From positions 1,766,001 to 1,830,000 of the forward strand of contig NZ_CP133781.1 in NCBI RefSeq assembly GCF_034350045.1: a stretch of 64,000 bases of DNA. The letters run 5' to 3'. Below the pieces are notes generated by a model, which ran no database searches, was not told the DNA's origin, and saw only the letters and a program-made list of their open reading frames with translations. The position numbers and the translations under genes were made by a program. This DNA is from Pseudomonas sp. CCI4.2 (GTDB taxonomy: Bacteria; Pseudomonadota; Gammaproteobacteria; Pseudomonadales; Pseudomonadaceae). Within the stretch, counting starts at the first letter, position 1. Each line of letters opens with the position of its first letter. Positions 56,533 to 64,000 of the stretch are shown here, in pieces.

Positions 56533-57213
56533 ATGAGCAGTTCTTACTTCATCACGGGCACCGATACGGACGTCGGCAAGACCACAATTGCAGTCGGGCT
56601 GCTGCATGCGGCCCGACAGGCCGGCTTAAGCACGGCGGCGGGTAAACCAGTCGCTTCCGACTGCGTTGCCGGACCGGATGGCTTGCGCAACAGCGACGCG
56701 TTGGCGCTGATGGCGGAGTGTTCGGTGAAGCTGACGTACAACGAAGTCAATCCAATAGCGTTTGAACCCGCCATTGCCCCGCACCTTGCTGCGCGAGAAG
56801 CGGGTGTCGCGCTGACCGTTCAATCGCTACTTGAACCCATGCGCAACGTGCTGAATAAAAGCGCGGACTTCACCCTGATCGAAGGTGCTGGAGGCTGGCG
56901 AGTACCGCTGGCTGACCAGGCCAACCTGTCCGACCTTGCGGTGGCGTTGCAACTGCCGGTGATTCTGGTGGTTGGGGTCCGTTTGGGCTGCATCAACCAT
57001 GCGCTGCTGACCGCCGAAGCCATCGCCCGGGACGGTTTGCAGTTGGCGGGGTGGGTGGCCAACATCATTGACGGCAAGACGTCGCGTCTGGAAGAGAATC
57101 TTGCCACCTTGGCCGAACGCCTGCCCGCGCCCTGTTTGGGCCGGGTGCCACGATTGAAGAAACCGACGGCGGAAGCAGTGGCGGAGTTTCTGCATTTGGA
57201 GTTGTTGGATTAG
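56533..57213 (+). CDS. bioD: Dethiobiotin synthetase
   Basis: 226 residues. ATP-dependent carboxylase closing the ureido ring. Walker A TGTDTDVGKTTIAVGLL near the start; EGAGGWRVPL and GWVANIID are conserved. Last gene of the bio cluster. No hairpin terminator seen directly after it; the repeat-rich gap follows. Confidence 0.95.
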   Translation: MSSSYFITGTDTDVGKTTIAVGLLHAARQAGLSTAAGKPVASDCVAGPDGLRNSDALALMAECSVKLTYNEVNPIAFEPAIAPHLAAREAGVALTVQSLLEPMRNVLNKSADFTLIEGAGGWRVPLADQANLSDLAVALQLPVILVVGVRLGCINHALLTAEAIARDGLQLAGWVANIIDGKTSRLEENLATLAERLPAPCLGRVPRLKKPTAEAVAEFLHLELLD

Positions 57214-57499
57214 TAAGCGTTGTCGTGGCACGACTCTGTAGGAGGGTCCGCCACGTCTTCGACAGCCGCGCTGTCGCGCAGCAAACTGGTTGGCACTTTG
57301 TGTGGTTTGAGGTTGCAGCGTGTCAGGACTGAAGCCTTCCCGAATAAATTCGGTCCCACGGTTTTTCGCGCAATGCACACATTTGTAGACGCTGCCGAAG
57401 GCTGCGACAAGGGCCGAAGGACCTTCGCCAACAAGTTGGTATCTACAGATGGCCGCCTCCCTGTAGATCGCCAGTGAATTGAATATCGAATTGCGGAAA

Positions 57500-57745
57500 G
57501 AGGCCCCGTGAAACCATGCGGCCGAACGCAGGTGTTGCGCAGGGGGTAACGAGGCAAGGATGCCGAGTAAGCCGTGCGCGGCCAGGGACGGCCGCTCACG
57601 GCGACCCCCGGAGCGACGCCGGAGTGAGGGAAGACCGAGCCTAAGCGAGGGCCCGCATGGTGGGGCGAGCGTTTTGGGTTACCTTTTTGGCGTTCCGCGT
57701 TTGAAAAAGGTGACTCGCTGTAAAAGCGAAACCATAAGCTCAGCA
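57500..57745. repeat. Dispersed Pseudomonas intergenic element
   Basis: GC-rich stretch with GACCCCCGGAGCGACGCCGG, GAGGGAAGACCGAGCCTAAG and a TTGGGTTACCTTTTTGGCGT end. I recall very similar sequence in many intergenic sites of Pseudomonas genomes, where it is often mis-called as a small protein gene. Family identity is from memory; function unknown. Confidence 0.5.
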
Positions 57746-57906
57746 ACCACAAAGGCCGGATATATACGCCAACCCCAGCGCCAACCCATTGTTTTAAAAA
57801 GACTAAAAACTAGTTTGATAAGAGAGCCAACTTGTTGGCGAAAGTCCTTCGGACCTATCGCAGTCTTCGGCAGCTCTTACAGAAACGTGTGCATTGTTCA
57901 AGAATC

Positions 57907-57985
57907 TGTGGGAGCGAATTCATTCGCGAATGGGTTGACTCGGTGTGTCAGGTCTACCGCTTCCCGAATAAATTCGGTCCCACAC
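57907..57985. repeat. Inverted REP-like pair
   Basis: CTGTGGGAGCGAATTCATTC faces CGAATAAATTCGGTCCCACA. The two arms belong to slightly different sub-families. Confidence 0.7.
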
Positions 57986-58149
57986 AGTGAAATGCACAGT
58001 CATCCAGCCTCTCGCCAACACGCGGGCTCTAAGGTGGCTGTCTGTTCTAACTATCACCCGGCCAATTGCCATTAGTCTTTTTGTCGGGTCTTTTGCGGCT
58101 TGGTCTGCTTCAATGACTCGTGTTCGTTATATGAACTGAGGTTCATGCC

Positions 58150-58485
58150 ATGCAAATTTCCAGCAACAGTGCTTTTGTGTCCGGGGTTACCCTGATTCAG
58201 GCCGGGCTCGCACGCCTTGACCACGCGGCTACACAGATTGCCGACGCCAGTGTCTCCAACGACTCATCCAGCAGCGTATCCACCAGTACCGGTGATTCTT
58301 CCGCGAAGAGTCAATCGTCGAACCAGCAAGTCGAGCGCCTGCATTCTGTTGATCGCAGTCAGCAAACTGACTTGGCGGGCAGCGCGGTGGAGCTTTCTCT
58401 GGCTAAAATCCAGTCCGAGCTGGGTGTAAAAGTGGCTAAAGCTTCTGACGAAGTGCTCGGCACCTTGATCGACACCCACGCCTGA
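58150..58485 (+). CDS. Small hypothetical protein with flagellar rod-like N-terminus
   Basis: 111 residues. SGVTLIQAGLARLDHAATQIAD at the start resembles the N-terminal helix of flagellar rod/hook proteins; a serine-rich linker (about 38-60) follows; the end (LSLAKIQSELGVKVAKASDE) is a second helix. No signal peptide. Upstream GAGGTTC gives a modest Shine-Dalgarno. Function unknown; the rod-like similarity is by eye. Confidence 0.6.
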   Translation: MQISSNSAFVSGVTLIQAGLARLDHAATQIADASVSNDSSSSVSTSTGDSSAKSQSSNQQVERLHSVDRSQQTDLAGSAVELSLAKIQSELGVKVAKASDEVLGTLIDTHA

Positions 58486-58683
58486 TTTCTGCCTGATCGG
58501 TGTGCAACGTCGCACCTTGATTCCCTTTCAATCCCCGCCTCTGCCTAGCGCTCAACTAAACTTCATCTGCTAAAAAGCGTGCTCTGTGCCATGGCTGCGG
58601 TGTTCGCGTGGGCGTTGTAGAGTGCTTGACGATGAACGGCGCGTGCGCTGCGCTTGACAAGGTTTAGGCGTAAACGTATGTTT

Positions 58684-58697
58684 CAAACAACTGTTTG
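58684..58697. promoter_or_regulatory. PsrA-type operator
   Basis: CAAAC AACT GTTTG fits the (G/C)AAAC-N2-4-GTTT(G/C) site bound by the TetR-family repressor PsrA, which responds to long-chain fatty acids and controls beta-oxidation genes in Pseudomonas. It is 46 bases upstream of the acyl-CoA dehydrogenase ATG. Confidence 0.7.
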
Positions 58698-58742
58698 ATC
58701 GACCGATCATTCGCTCCAGGATTCTCAGCAGAGGTTATCGCT

Positions 58743-60548
58743 ATGCCTGACTACAAGGCCCCCTTGCGTGATATTCGCTTCGTTCGTGACGAGTTGCTCG
58801 GCTACGAAGCGCATTATCAAAGCCTGCCGGCTTGCCAGGACGCTACTCCAGACATGGTTGACGCCATTCTTGAAGAAGGCGCCAAGTTTTGTGAGCAGGT
58901 GTTGGCACCGTTGAACCGTGTCGGCGACTCTGAAGGCTGCACCTGGAGCGAGTCCGGCGTGAAAACCCCGACGGGCTTCAAGCAGGCTTACCAGCAATTC
59001 GTGGAAGGCGGCTGGCCTAGCTTGGCGCACGACGTGGCGCATGGCGGTCAAGGCCTGCCAGAGTCACTCGGCCTGGCTGTCAGTGAAATGGTCGGCGAAG
59101 CCAACTGGTCGTGGGGCATGTACCCCGGCCTGTCGCACGGCGCGATGAACACCATTTCCGAGCACGGTACTGAAGAACAGCAACAGGCTTACCTGACCAA
59201 GCTGGTTTCGGGCGAATGGACCGGCACCATGTGCCTGACCGAATCGCACTGCGGTACCGACTTGGGCATGCTGCGCACCAAGGCCGAACCGCAAGCTGAC
59301 GGCTCCTACAAAGTGACCGGCACCAAGATCTTCATTTCTGCTGGTGAACACGACATGGCCGACAACATCGTCCATATCGTGCTGGCCCGCCTGCCGGATG
59401 CACCGGCTGGCACTAAAGGTATCTCGCTGTTCATCGTGCCGAAGTTCATGCCAAACGCTGACGGTAGCGTTGGCGCTCGCAATGCGGTCAGCTGCGGTTC
59501 CCTGGAACACAAAATGGGTATCCACGGTAACGCAACGTGCGTGATGAACTTCGATGCAGCCACGGGCTTCTTGATCGGCGCGCCGAACAAAGGCCTGAAC
59601 TGCATGTTCACTTTCATGAACACCGCGCGTTTGGGAACTGCACTTCAGGGCCTTGCCCACGCCGAGATCGGCTTTCAGGGTGGCTTGAAATATGCCCGTG
59701 ATCGCTTGCAGATGCGTTCGCTGACTGGCCCGAAAGCGCCTGAGAAAGCGGCAGACCCGATCATTGTTCACCCTGATGTACGCCGCATGCTGTTGACCAT
59801 GAAAGCCTTCGCCGAAGGCAACCGTGCAATGGTTTACTTCACTGCCAAGCTGGTCGACATCGTTAAATACGGTCAAGACGCTGAGCAGAAGAAGCAAGCT
59901 GACGGCCTGCTGGCGTTCATGACGCCGATCGCCAAAGCTTTCATGACTGAAGTGGGCTTCGAAGCGGCTAACCATGGCGTGCAAATCTACGGCGGCCACG
60001 GGTTTATTGCTGAGTGGGGCATGGAGCAGAACGTCCGCGACAGCCGTATTTCGATGCTGTACGAGGGCACCACCGGTATCCAGGCGCTGGACCTGTTGGG
60101 CCGCAAAGTGTTGATGACTCAAGGCGAAGCGCTGAAAGGCTTCACCAAGATCGTCCACAAGTTCTGCCAGACCAACGAAGGCAATGAAGCGGTTAAAGAG
60201 TTCGTCGAACCCTTGGCTGCGCTGAATAAAGAATGGGGCGAGTTGACCATGAAGGTCGGTATGGCCGCTATGAAAGACCGTGAAGAAGTCGGTGCCGCTT
60301 CGGTGGATTACCTGATGTACTCCGGTTATGCCTGCCTGGCTTATTTCTGGGCTGACATGGCGCGATTGGCTGCTGAAAAACTGGCTGCCGGTACCACCGA
60401 AGAAGCGTTCTACACGGCCAAGCTGCAAACAGCGCGCTTCTACTTCCAGCGCATCTTGCCGCGCACTCGCACTCACGTGGTGACCATGTTGTCGGGCGCG
60501 AATAACTTGATGGACATGAAAGAAGAGAACTTCGCGCTGGGTTACTAA
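58743..60548 (+). CDS. FadE-type acyl-CoA dehydrogenase, paralogue 1
   Basis: 601 residues. FAD flavoprotein for the first beta-oxidation step. MCLTESHCGTDLG and the FISAGEHDM segment contact FAD; MLYEGTTGIQALDLLGRK contains the catalytic Glu position of the long bacterial family; a C-terminal extra domain (from about residue 470) sets apart the ~600-residue DmdC-like group. Start at 58743 (MPDYKAPLRD) matches paralogue 2; an in-frame upstream ATG at 58695 overlaps the PsrA site. Regulation by PsrA is likely. Followed by a clear terminator. Chain-length preference cannot be read. Confidence 0.93.
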   Translation: MPDYKAPLRDIRFVRDELLGYEAHYQSLPACQDATPDMVDAILEEGAKFCEQVLAPLNRVGDSEGCTWSESGVKTPTGFKQAYQQFVEGGWPSLAHDVAHGGQGLPESLGLAVSEMVGEANWSWGMYPGLSHGAMNTISEHGTEEQQQAYLTKLVSGEWTGTMCLTESHCGTDLGMLRTKAEPQADGSYKVTGTKIFISAGEHDMADNIVHIVLARLPDAPAGTKGISLFIVPKFMPNADGSVGARNAVSCGSLEHKMGIHGNATCVMNFDAATGFLIGAPNKGLNCMFTFMNTARLGTALQGLAHAEIGFQGGLKYARDRLQMRSLTGPKAPEKAADPIIVHPDVRRMLLTMKAFAEGNRAMVYFTAKLVDIVKYGQDAEQKKQADGLLAFMTPIAKAFMTEVGFEAANHGVQIYGGHGFIAEWGMEQNVRDSRISMLYEGTTGIQALDLLGRKVLMTQGEALKGFTKIVHKFCQTNEGNEAVKEFVEPLAALNKEWGELTMKVGMAAMKDREEVGAASVDYLMYSGYACLAYFWADMARLAAEKLAAGTTEEAFYTAKLQTARFYFQRILPRTRTHVVTMLSGANNLMDMKEENFALGY

Positions 60549-60565
60549 AACCCGCGTCACTTCTA

Positions 60566-60601
60566 AAAAGCCGCTTCCCATGTTGGGACGCGGCTTTTTT
60601 T
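60566..60601 (+). terminator. Rho-independent terminator after the first acyl-CoA dehydrogenase
   Basis: AGCCGCTTCCCA, loop TGT, TGGGACGCGGCT, then seven T. Confidence 0.9.
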
Positions 60602-60727
60602 GTGCCTGACGGTTAAGCGTCTGGGCGGGCCCTACCATCAACTTCTTGGGTTTGCGGCCGTTAAAGAGGATTAGTCACGTATTTGAGCCATTTGAGTGCT
60701 TAACTGAAACGGCACAGGCACAATGCC

Positions 60728-62053
60728 ATGTATCGTTTCATGTCGGGCAGGAGCCATCCCCTTTTGCAGCTTCTTTCGGGCGTACGTTTCAGTCATTTTC
60801 TTCCCTCGCTGCTGTTGCTGTTGGCGGGGCTCGCGGCCGCGTATGTAAAAGACCTGAATGTCTTCTTCACCTCGCTATTCAATGTCCTGCCGACATTGGT
60901 GCTGCTGTTGGGCGGAGCGTATTGCGCGGTTTATCGTCGCCAGCGCGAGCTGTTTTTGATGATCACCGTATACACCGCCTACTTTCTGCTCGATACCCAA
61001 ACCGACTATTACCGCGATTACGGCAAAGTGCGTGAAGACGCCGCTGTGGTTTTCCATCTCTGCTGCCTGTTGCTGCCATTGCTCTATGGCTTGTTCGCAG
61101 GATGGGAGGAACGCACGCATTTGTTCCGTGACATGATTGCCCGGTTTGCCGTGTTACTTGCCTTCGGCAGTGTCGCACTGGCGCTGGAACAAAGCTTCCC
61201 CAAGGCGCTACTGAATTGGCTGGCAGAGATCCGCTGGCCAGCCTTGCACGGCAATTGGATGAGCTTGATTCAGCTGGCTTATCCGGTTTTCTTTCTCAGC
61301 TTCCTGTTGTTGATCGTGCAGTACGTACGCAAACCTCGGCCGTTGCACGCGGCGCAAATCGTCGGTTTGATTGGCCTGTTTTGGGCACTGCCGAAAACCT
61401 TCATTCTGCCGTTCACCCTGAACATCATGTGCAGTCAGGTGATGCTGATGATTGCGGCCGCAGTTGCTCATGAAGCGTATCAAATGGCGTTCCGCGATGA
61501 GTTGACCGGGCTGCCGGGACGCCGCGCACTTAATGAGCGTCTGCAACGGTTGGGGCGCAATTACGTGCTGGCCATGGGCGACGTTGACCACTTCAAAAAA
61601 TTCAACGACACCCACGGGCACGATGTTGGCGATCAAGTGCTGCGACTGGTGGCGAGCAAGCTGTCAAAAGTGACCGGCGGCGGTCGAGCTTACCGGTATG
61701 GCGGCGAAGAATTCGCGCTGGTATTTGCCGGGCAGACGCTGGAGGAGTGTATGCCGCATCTGGAAATGGTCCGCGAGTCCATCGCCATCTACAGCATTCA
61801 ACTGCGCAATCAGGATCGCCCGAATGACGACCAGCAAGGGCGCCAGCGCAGAAGCGGCGCACGGGCCTCAAGTGTGTCGGTCACTATCAGCATCGGCGTC
61901 GCCGAGCGGCAGATGGAACAACGTACGCCCGAGGAAGTGCTCAAGTCAGCCGACGAAGCGCTTTACAGTGCCAAGGGCGCAGGGCGAAATTGCGTGGTCG
62001 CCCATGGTAAGAATCGTCGCGGTGCAGTGCGCATGGCCGGCGCTGCCAGTTAA
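60728..62053 (+). CDS. Membrane-bound diguanylate cyclase (GGEEF)
   Basis: 441 residues. Six or seven membrane helices occupy residues ~20-240. A GGDEF domain follows (DELTGLPGRRALNER; DVDHFKKFNDTHGHDVGD; active-site YGGEEFALVF near 325). GGEEF is a catalytically competent variant. The residues five before it (GGRAY) lack the RxxD product-inhibition site. A ~25-residue insert rich in Arg/Asp (RNQDRPNDDQQGRQRR) separates the last strands. It makes c-di-GMP in response to an unknown membrane signal. ATG 60740 (MSGRSH) is an alternative start. Confidence 0.9.
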   Translation: MYRFMSGRSHPLLQLLSGVRFSHFLPSLLLLLAGLAAAYVKDLNVFFTSLFNVLPTLVLLLGGAYCAVYRRQRELFLMITVYTAYFLLDTQTDYYRDYGKVREDAAVVFHLCCLLLPLLYGLFAGWEERTHLFRDMIARFAVLLAFGSVALALEQSFPKALLNWLAEIRWPALHGNWMSLIQLAYPVFFLSFLLLIVQYVRKPRPLHAAQIVGLIGLFWALPKTFILPFTLNIMCSQVMLMIAAAVAHEAYQMAFRDELTGLPGRRALNERLQRLGRNYVLAMGDVDHFKKFNDTHGHDVGDQVLRLVASKLSKVTGGGRAYRYGGEEFALVFAGQTLEECMPHLEMVRESIAIYSIQLRNQDRPNDDQQGRQRRSGARASSVSVTISIGVAERQMEQRTPEEVLKSADEALYSAKGAGRNCVVAHGKNRRGAVRMAGAAS

Positions 62054-62142
62054 GTTATGAGCCTGTATTCAGCGTCTGGACTGTGATTGTTCGGGCCGTC
62101 TTCGCGCAGTAGGTTGGGTCATCTGCTGCCGGAGAAACGACC

Positions 62143-63939
62143 ATGCCTGAGTACAAAGCCCCCCTGCGCGACATGCGCTTCTTGATCGACAACGTTTTCG
62201 ACTTTCCTGCCCATTACCAAGCGCTCGGTGCCCATGACGCCAGTCCAGACATGGTCAGTGCGATCTTGGAAGAAGGCGCCAAATTCTGCGAGCAAGTGCT
62301 GTCGCCACTGAACCGTTCCGGTGATGAGGAAGGCTGTCATTTCGATAATGGCGTCGTCACCACGCCCAAGGGTTTCAAAGCAGCGTTTGCGCAATACGTC
62401 GAAGGCGGCTGGCACGGCCTCGCGGCGGACCCGGCCTATGGCGGACAAGGTTTGCCGCTGTCGTTGGGGCTGGTCATCAGCGAAATGATCGCCTCCAGCA
62501 ACACCTCGTGGGGCATGTACCCAGGGCTGACCCACGGCGCGATGTCGGCCATTCATACCCACGGCACCGAAGACCAGAAGCAGACGTACCTGACCAAACT
62601 CACCGAAGGCGAATGGACCGGCACCATGTGCCTGACCGAAGCCCATTGCGGTACCGACCTTGGGATCATCAAAACCCGCGCAGTGCCGCAAGCCGATGGC
62701 AGCTACGGCATTTCGGGCAGCAAGATTTTCATTTCTGCTGGCGAGCACGACATGAGCCAGAACATCGTCCATTTGGTCTTGGCCAAACTGCCGGATGCGC
62801 CGGCTGGAACCCGAGGCATCTCGCTGTTTATCGTGCCCAAGTTTCTACCTGATGCGGCGGGCAATGCCGGCCAGCGCAACGGTGTGTCGTGTGGCTCCAT
62901 CGAACACAAGATGGGCATCAAGGCTTCAGCGACCTGCGTGATCAACTTCGATAACGCCACCGGTTACCTGATTGGCGAGGCCAACAAGGGCCTCAATTGC
63001 ATGTTCACCATGATGAATCACGCACGCCTGGGCACCGGCATGCAGGGTTTGTGTCTGGGCGAAGCCAGTTTTCAGGGCGCAATCAAATACGCTAATGAGC
63101 GCCTTCAAATGCGTTCACTGACGGGTCCCAAGGCGCCGGACAAGGTGGCTGACCCGATCATCGTTCACCCCGATGTGCGTCGCATGTTGCTGACCATGAA
63201 AGCCTTCAACGAAGGCAATCGCGCATTGACCTACTTCACCGCGCAGATGCTCGACACCGTTCACATGAGCAGTGACGCGGGTCAACGCGAAGAGGCGGAA
63301 AACCTCTTGGCGTTCCTCACGCCGATCTGCAAGGCATTCATGACCGAAACGGGTCTGGAGGTGACCAACCTCGGGATGCAGGTTTTTGGCGGGCACGGTT
63401 TTATTCGTGAGTGGGGTATGGAGCAATTAGTGCGTGACTGCCGTATCGCGCCGATTTATGAAGGCACCAACGGCATCCAGGCGCTGGATTTACTTGGCCG
63501 CAAAGTACTGGGTAGCCAAGGTAAGTTGCTGCGAGGCTTTACCAAAATCGTGCATAAGTTTTGTGAAGCCAATGCCCAGCATCCGCAGCTCAAGGGGTTC
63601 GTCAGTCAGCTTGATGCCTTGAATAAGCAATGGGGTGAACTGACTACTAAGATCGGCATGGCCGCGATGAAAAACCCTGACGAAGTGGGCGCGGCGGCGT
63701 TGGATTACCTGATGTACAGCGGCTACATCATTCTCGGGTACCTGTGGTTGCGCATGGCGTTGGTCGCTCAAGCCCAATTGGAGGATGGCAGCGGCGATTC
63801 GGCGTATTGCCAAGGCAAACTGGCCACGTGTGAGTTCTATTTCAAGCGCCTGCTGCCGCGCACCACCGCGCATCAGGCAGCCATTGAGGCGGGCAGTGAT
63901 TGCCTGATGCAGTTGCCTGCAGAGATGTTCGCGCTGTAG
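62143..63939 (+). CDS. FadE-type acyl-CoA dehydrogenase, paralogue 2
   Basis: 598 residues, collinear with and closely related to the enzyme at 58743-60548 (same MPxYKAPLRD start, MCLTEAHCGTDLG, FISAGEHDMSQNIVH, IYEGTNGIQALDLLGRK). The two genes probably arose by duplication and serve acyl-CoAs of different chain length, as proposed for the matching pair in P. aeruginosa. GGAGAA lies upstream of the ATG. No PsrA motif was seen before this copy. Confidence 0.93.
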   Translation: MPEYKAPLRDMRFLIDNVFDFPAHYQALGAHDASPDMVSAILEEGAKFCEQVLSPLNRSGDEEGCHFDNGVVTTPKGFKAAFAQYVEGGWHGLAADPAYGGQGLPLSLGLVISEMIASSNTSWGMYPGLTHGAMSAIHTHGTEDQKQTYLTKLTEGEWTGTMCLTEAHCGTDLGIIKTRAVPQADGSYGISGSKIFISAGEHDMSQNIVHLVLAKLPDAPAGTRGISLFIVPKFLPDAAGNAGQRNGVSCGSIEHKMGIKASATCVINFDNATGYLIGEANKGLNCMFTMMNHARLGTGMQGLCLGEASFQGAIKYANERLQMRSLTGPKAPDKVADPIIVHPDVRRMLLTMKAFNEGNRALTYFTAQMLDTVHMSSDAGQREEAENLLAFLTPICKAFMTETGLEVTNLGMQVFGGHGFIREWGMEQLVRDCRIAPIYEGTNGIQALDLLGRKVLGSQGKLLRGFTKIVHKFCEANAQHPQLKGFVSQLDALNKQWGELTTKIGMAAMKNPDEVGAAALDYLMYSGYIILGYLWLRMALVAQAQLEDGSGDSAYCQGKLATCEFYFKRLLPRTTAHQAAIEAGSDCLMQLPAEMFAL

Positions 63940-63957
63940 CGAATTTCTAAATCTTAC

Positions 63958-63985
63958 CGTGACTATAAATATGTTTATAGTCACG
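63958..63985. other. Perfect palindrome, 12-bp arms
   Basis: CGTGACTATAAA, loop TATG, TTTATAGTCACG. No T run follows, so it resembles an operator more than an intrinsic terminator. The gene it might control lies outside the window. Confidence 0.5.
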
Positions 63986-64000
63986 TACTGACCCTATGTG

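Larger units (their letters stand above)
57214..58149. other. Large repeat-rich intergenic region
   Basis: 936 bases without a credible gene. It contains a reversed copy of the composite element (57265-57450), a GC-rich element (57500-57745), a partial composite copy (57827-57985) ending in a REP pair, and ~150 bases of leader before the next gene. Open frames through it have no family similarity. Confidence 0.65.

Noticed and set aside
57560..58075. Possible 171-codon gene
   Set aside because: Runs across the dispersed GC-rich element and REP copies; composition and arrangement fit repeats, not a protein.
59064..60641. Minus-strand open frame of 525 codons
   Set aside because: Antisense to the acyl-CoA dehydrogenase; a matching shadow exists under the paralogue, as expected from codon bias.

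Overview
The window reads as chromosome of a Pseudomonas from the fluorescens/putida side of the genus. The evidence is the gene content (glycine betaine to sarcosine catabolism, a bioBFHCD cluster, malate synthase G, paired FadE-type acyl-CoA dehydrogenases), the GC-rich codon use, and the many short palindromic intergenic repeats typical of that genus. The gene order around gbcAB-ltaE-glyA-soxBDAG-purU-fdhA and around comF-bioBFHCD-fadE matches what I recall of P. aeruginosa. No rRNA, tRNA or CRISPR was found.

Left part (1-19.2 kb): a cut-off methyltransferase and a periplasmic amino-acid binding protein, then a one-carbon block. GbcA/GbcB demethylate glycine betaine. Sarcosine oxidase (SoxBDAG) demethylates sarcosine and passes the carbon to tetrahydrofolate or releases formaldehyde. 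GlyA interconverts glycine and serine, PurU releases formate from formyl-THF, and FdhA oxidises formaldehyde. A chemoreceptor, a small ZapA-like gene pair, threonine aldolase and a TraX-like membrane protein are interspersed.

Middle-left (19.2-23.6 kb): an ECF sigma/anti-sigma pair with a fasciclin-domain exported protein, a DUF2780 protein, a small retropepsin-like protein and a glutathione transferase.

Accessory island (23.6-38.0 kb): an orphan type VI secretion cluster on the minus strand, in transcription order vgrG, a DUF4123 adaptor, a 1231-residue MIX/VasX-like effector, then a chain of five DUF6708 membrane proteins (candidate immunity proteins) interleaved with two orphan copies of the effector's last ~211 residues. 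The DUF6708 copies share nearly identical ends but differ in the membrane-spanning centre, and one copy is split by an IS5-type element with a clean CTAA target duplication. This is the most interesting part of the window: it looks like a recombining bank of effector tails and immunity genes.

Middle-right (38-46 kb): an iron-uptake block with a PepSY membrane protein, a decayed fusion of a FecI-type sigma factor start to a TonB-receptor end, and an intact TonB receptor behind a Fur box. After it come a DEDDh exonuclease, a CBS/DUF294 nucleotidyltransferase-like protein and a response regulator.

Right part (46-64 kb): malate synthase G, a GcvR-like ACT protein, RarD, a SrkA-type kinase, ComF, the biotin operon, a repeat-rich gap, and two paralogous acyl-CoA dehydrogenases flanking a membrane diguanylate cyclase. 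The first dehydrogenase has a PsrA-type operator upstream.

Intergenic space is filled with several families of inverted REP-like repeats, one of them in three tandem 148-bp units, and two clusters of DnaA-box-like sequences.
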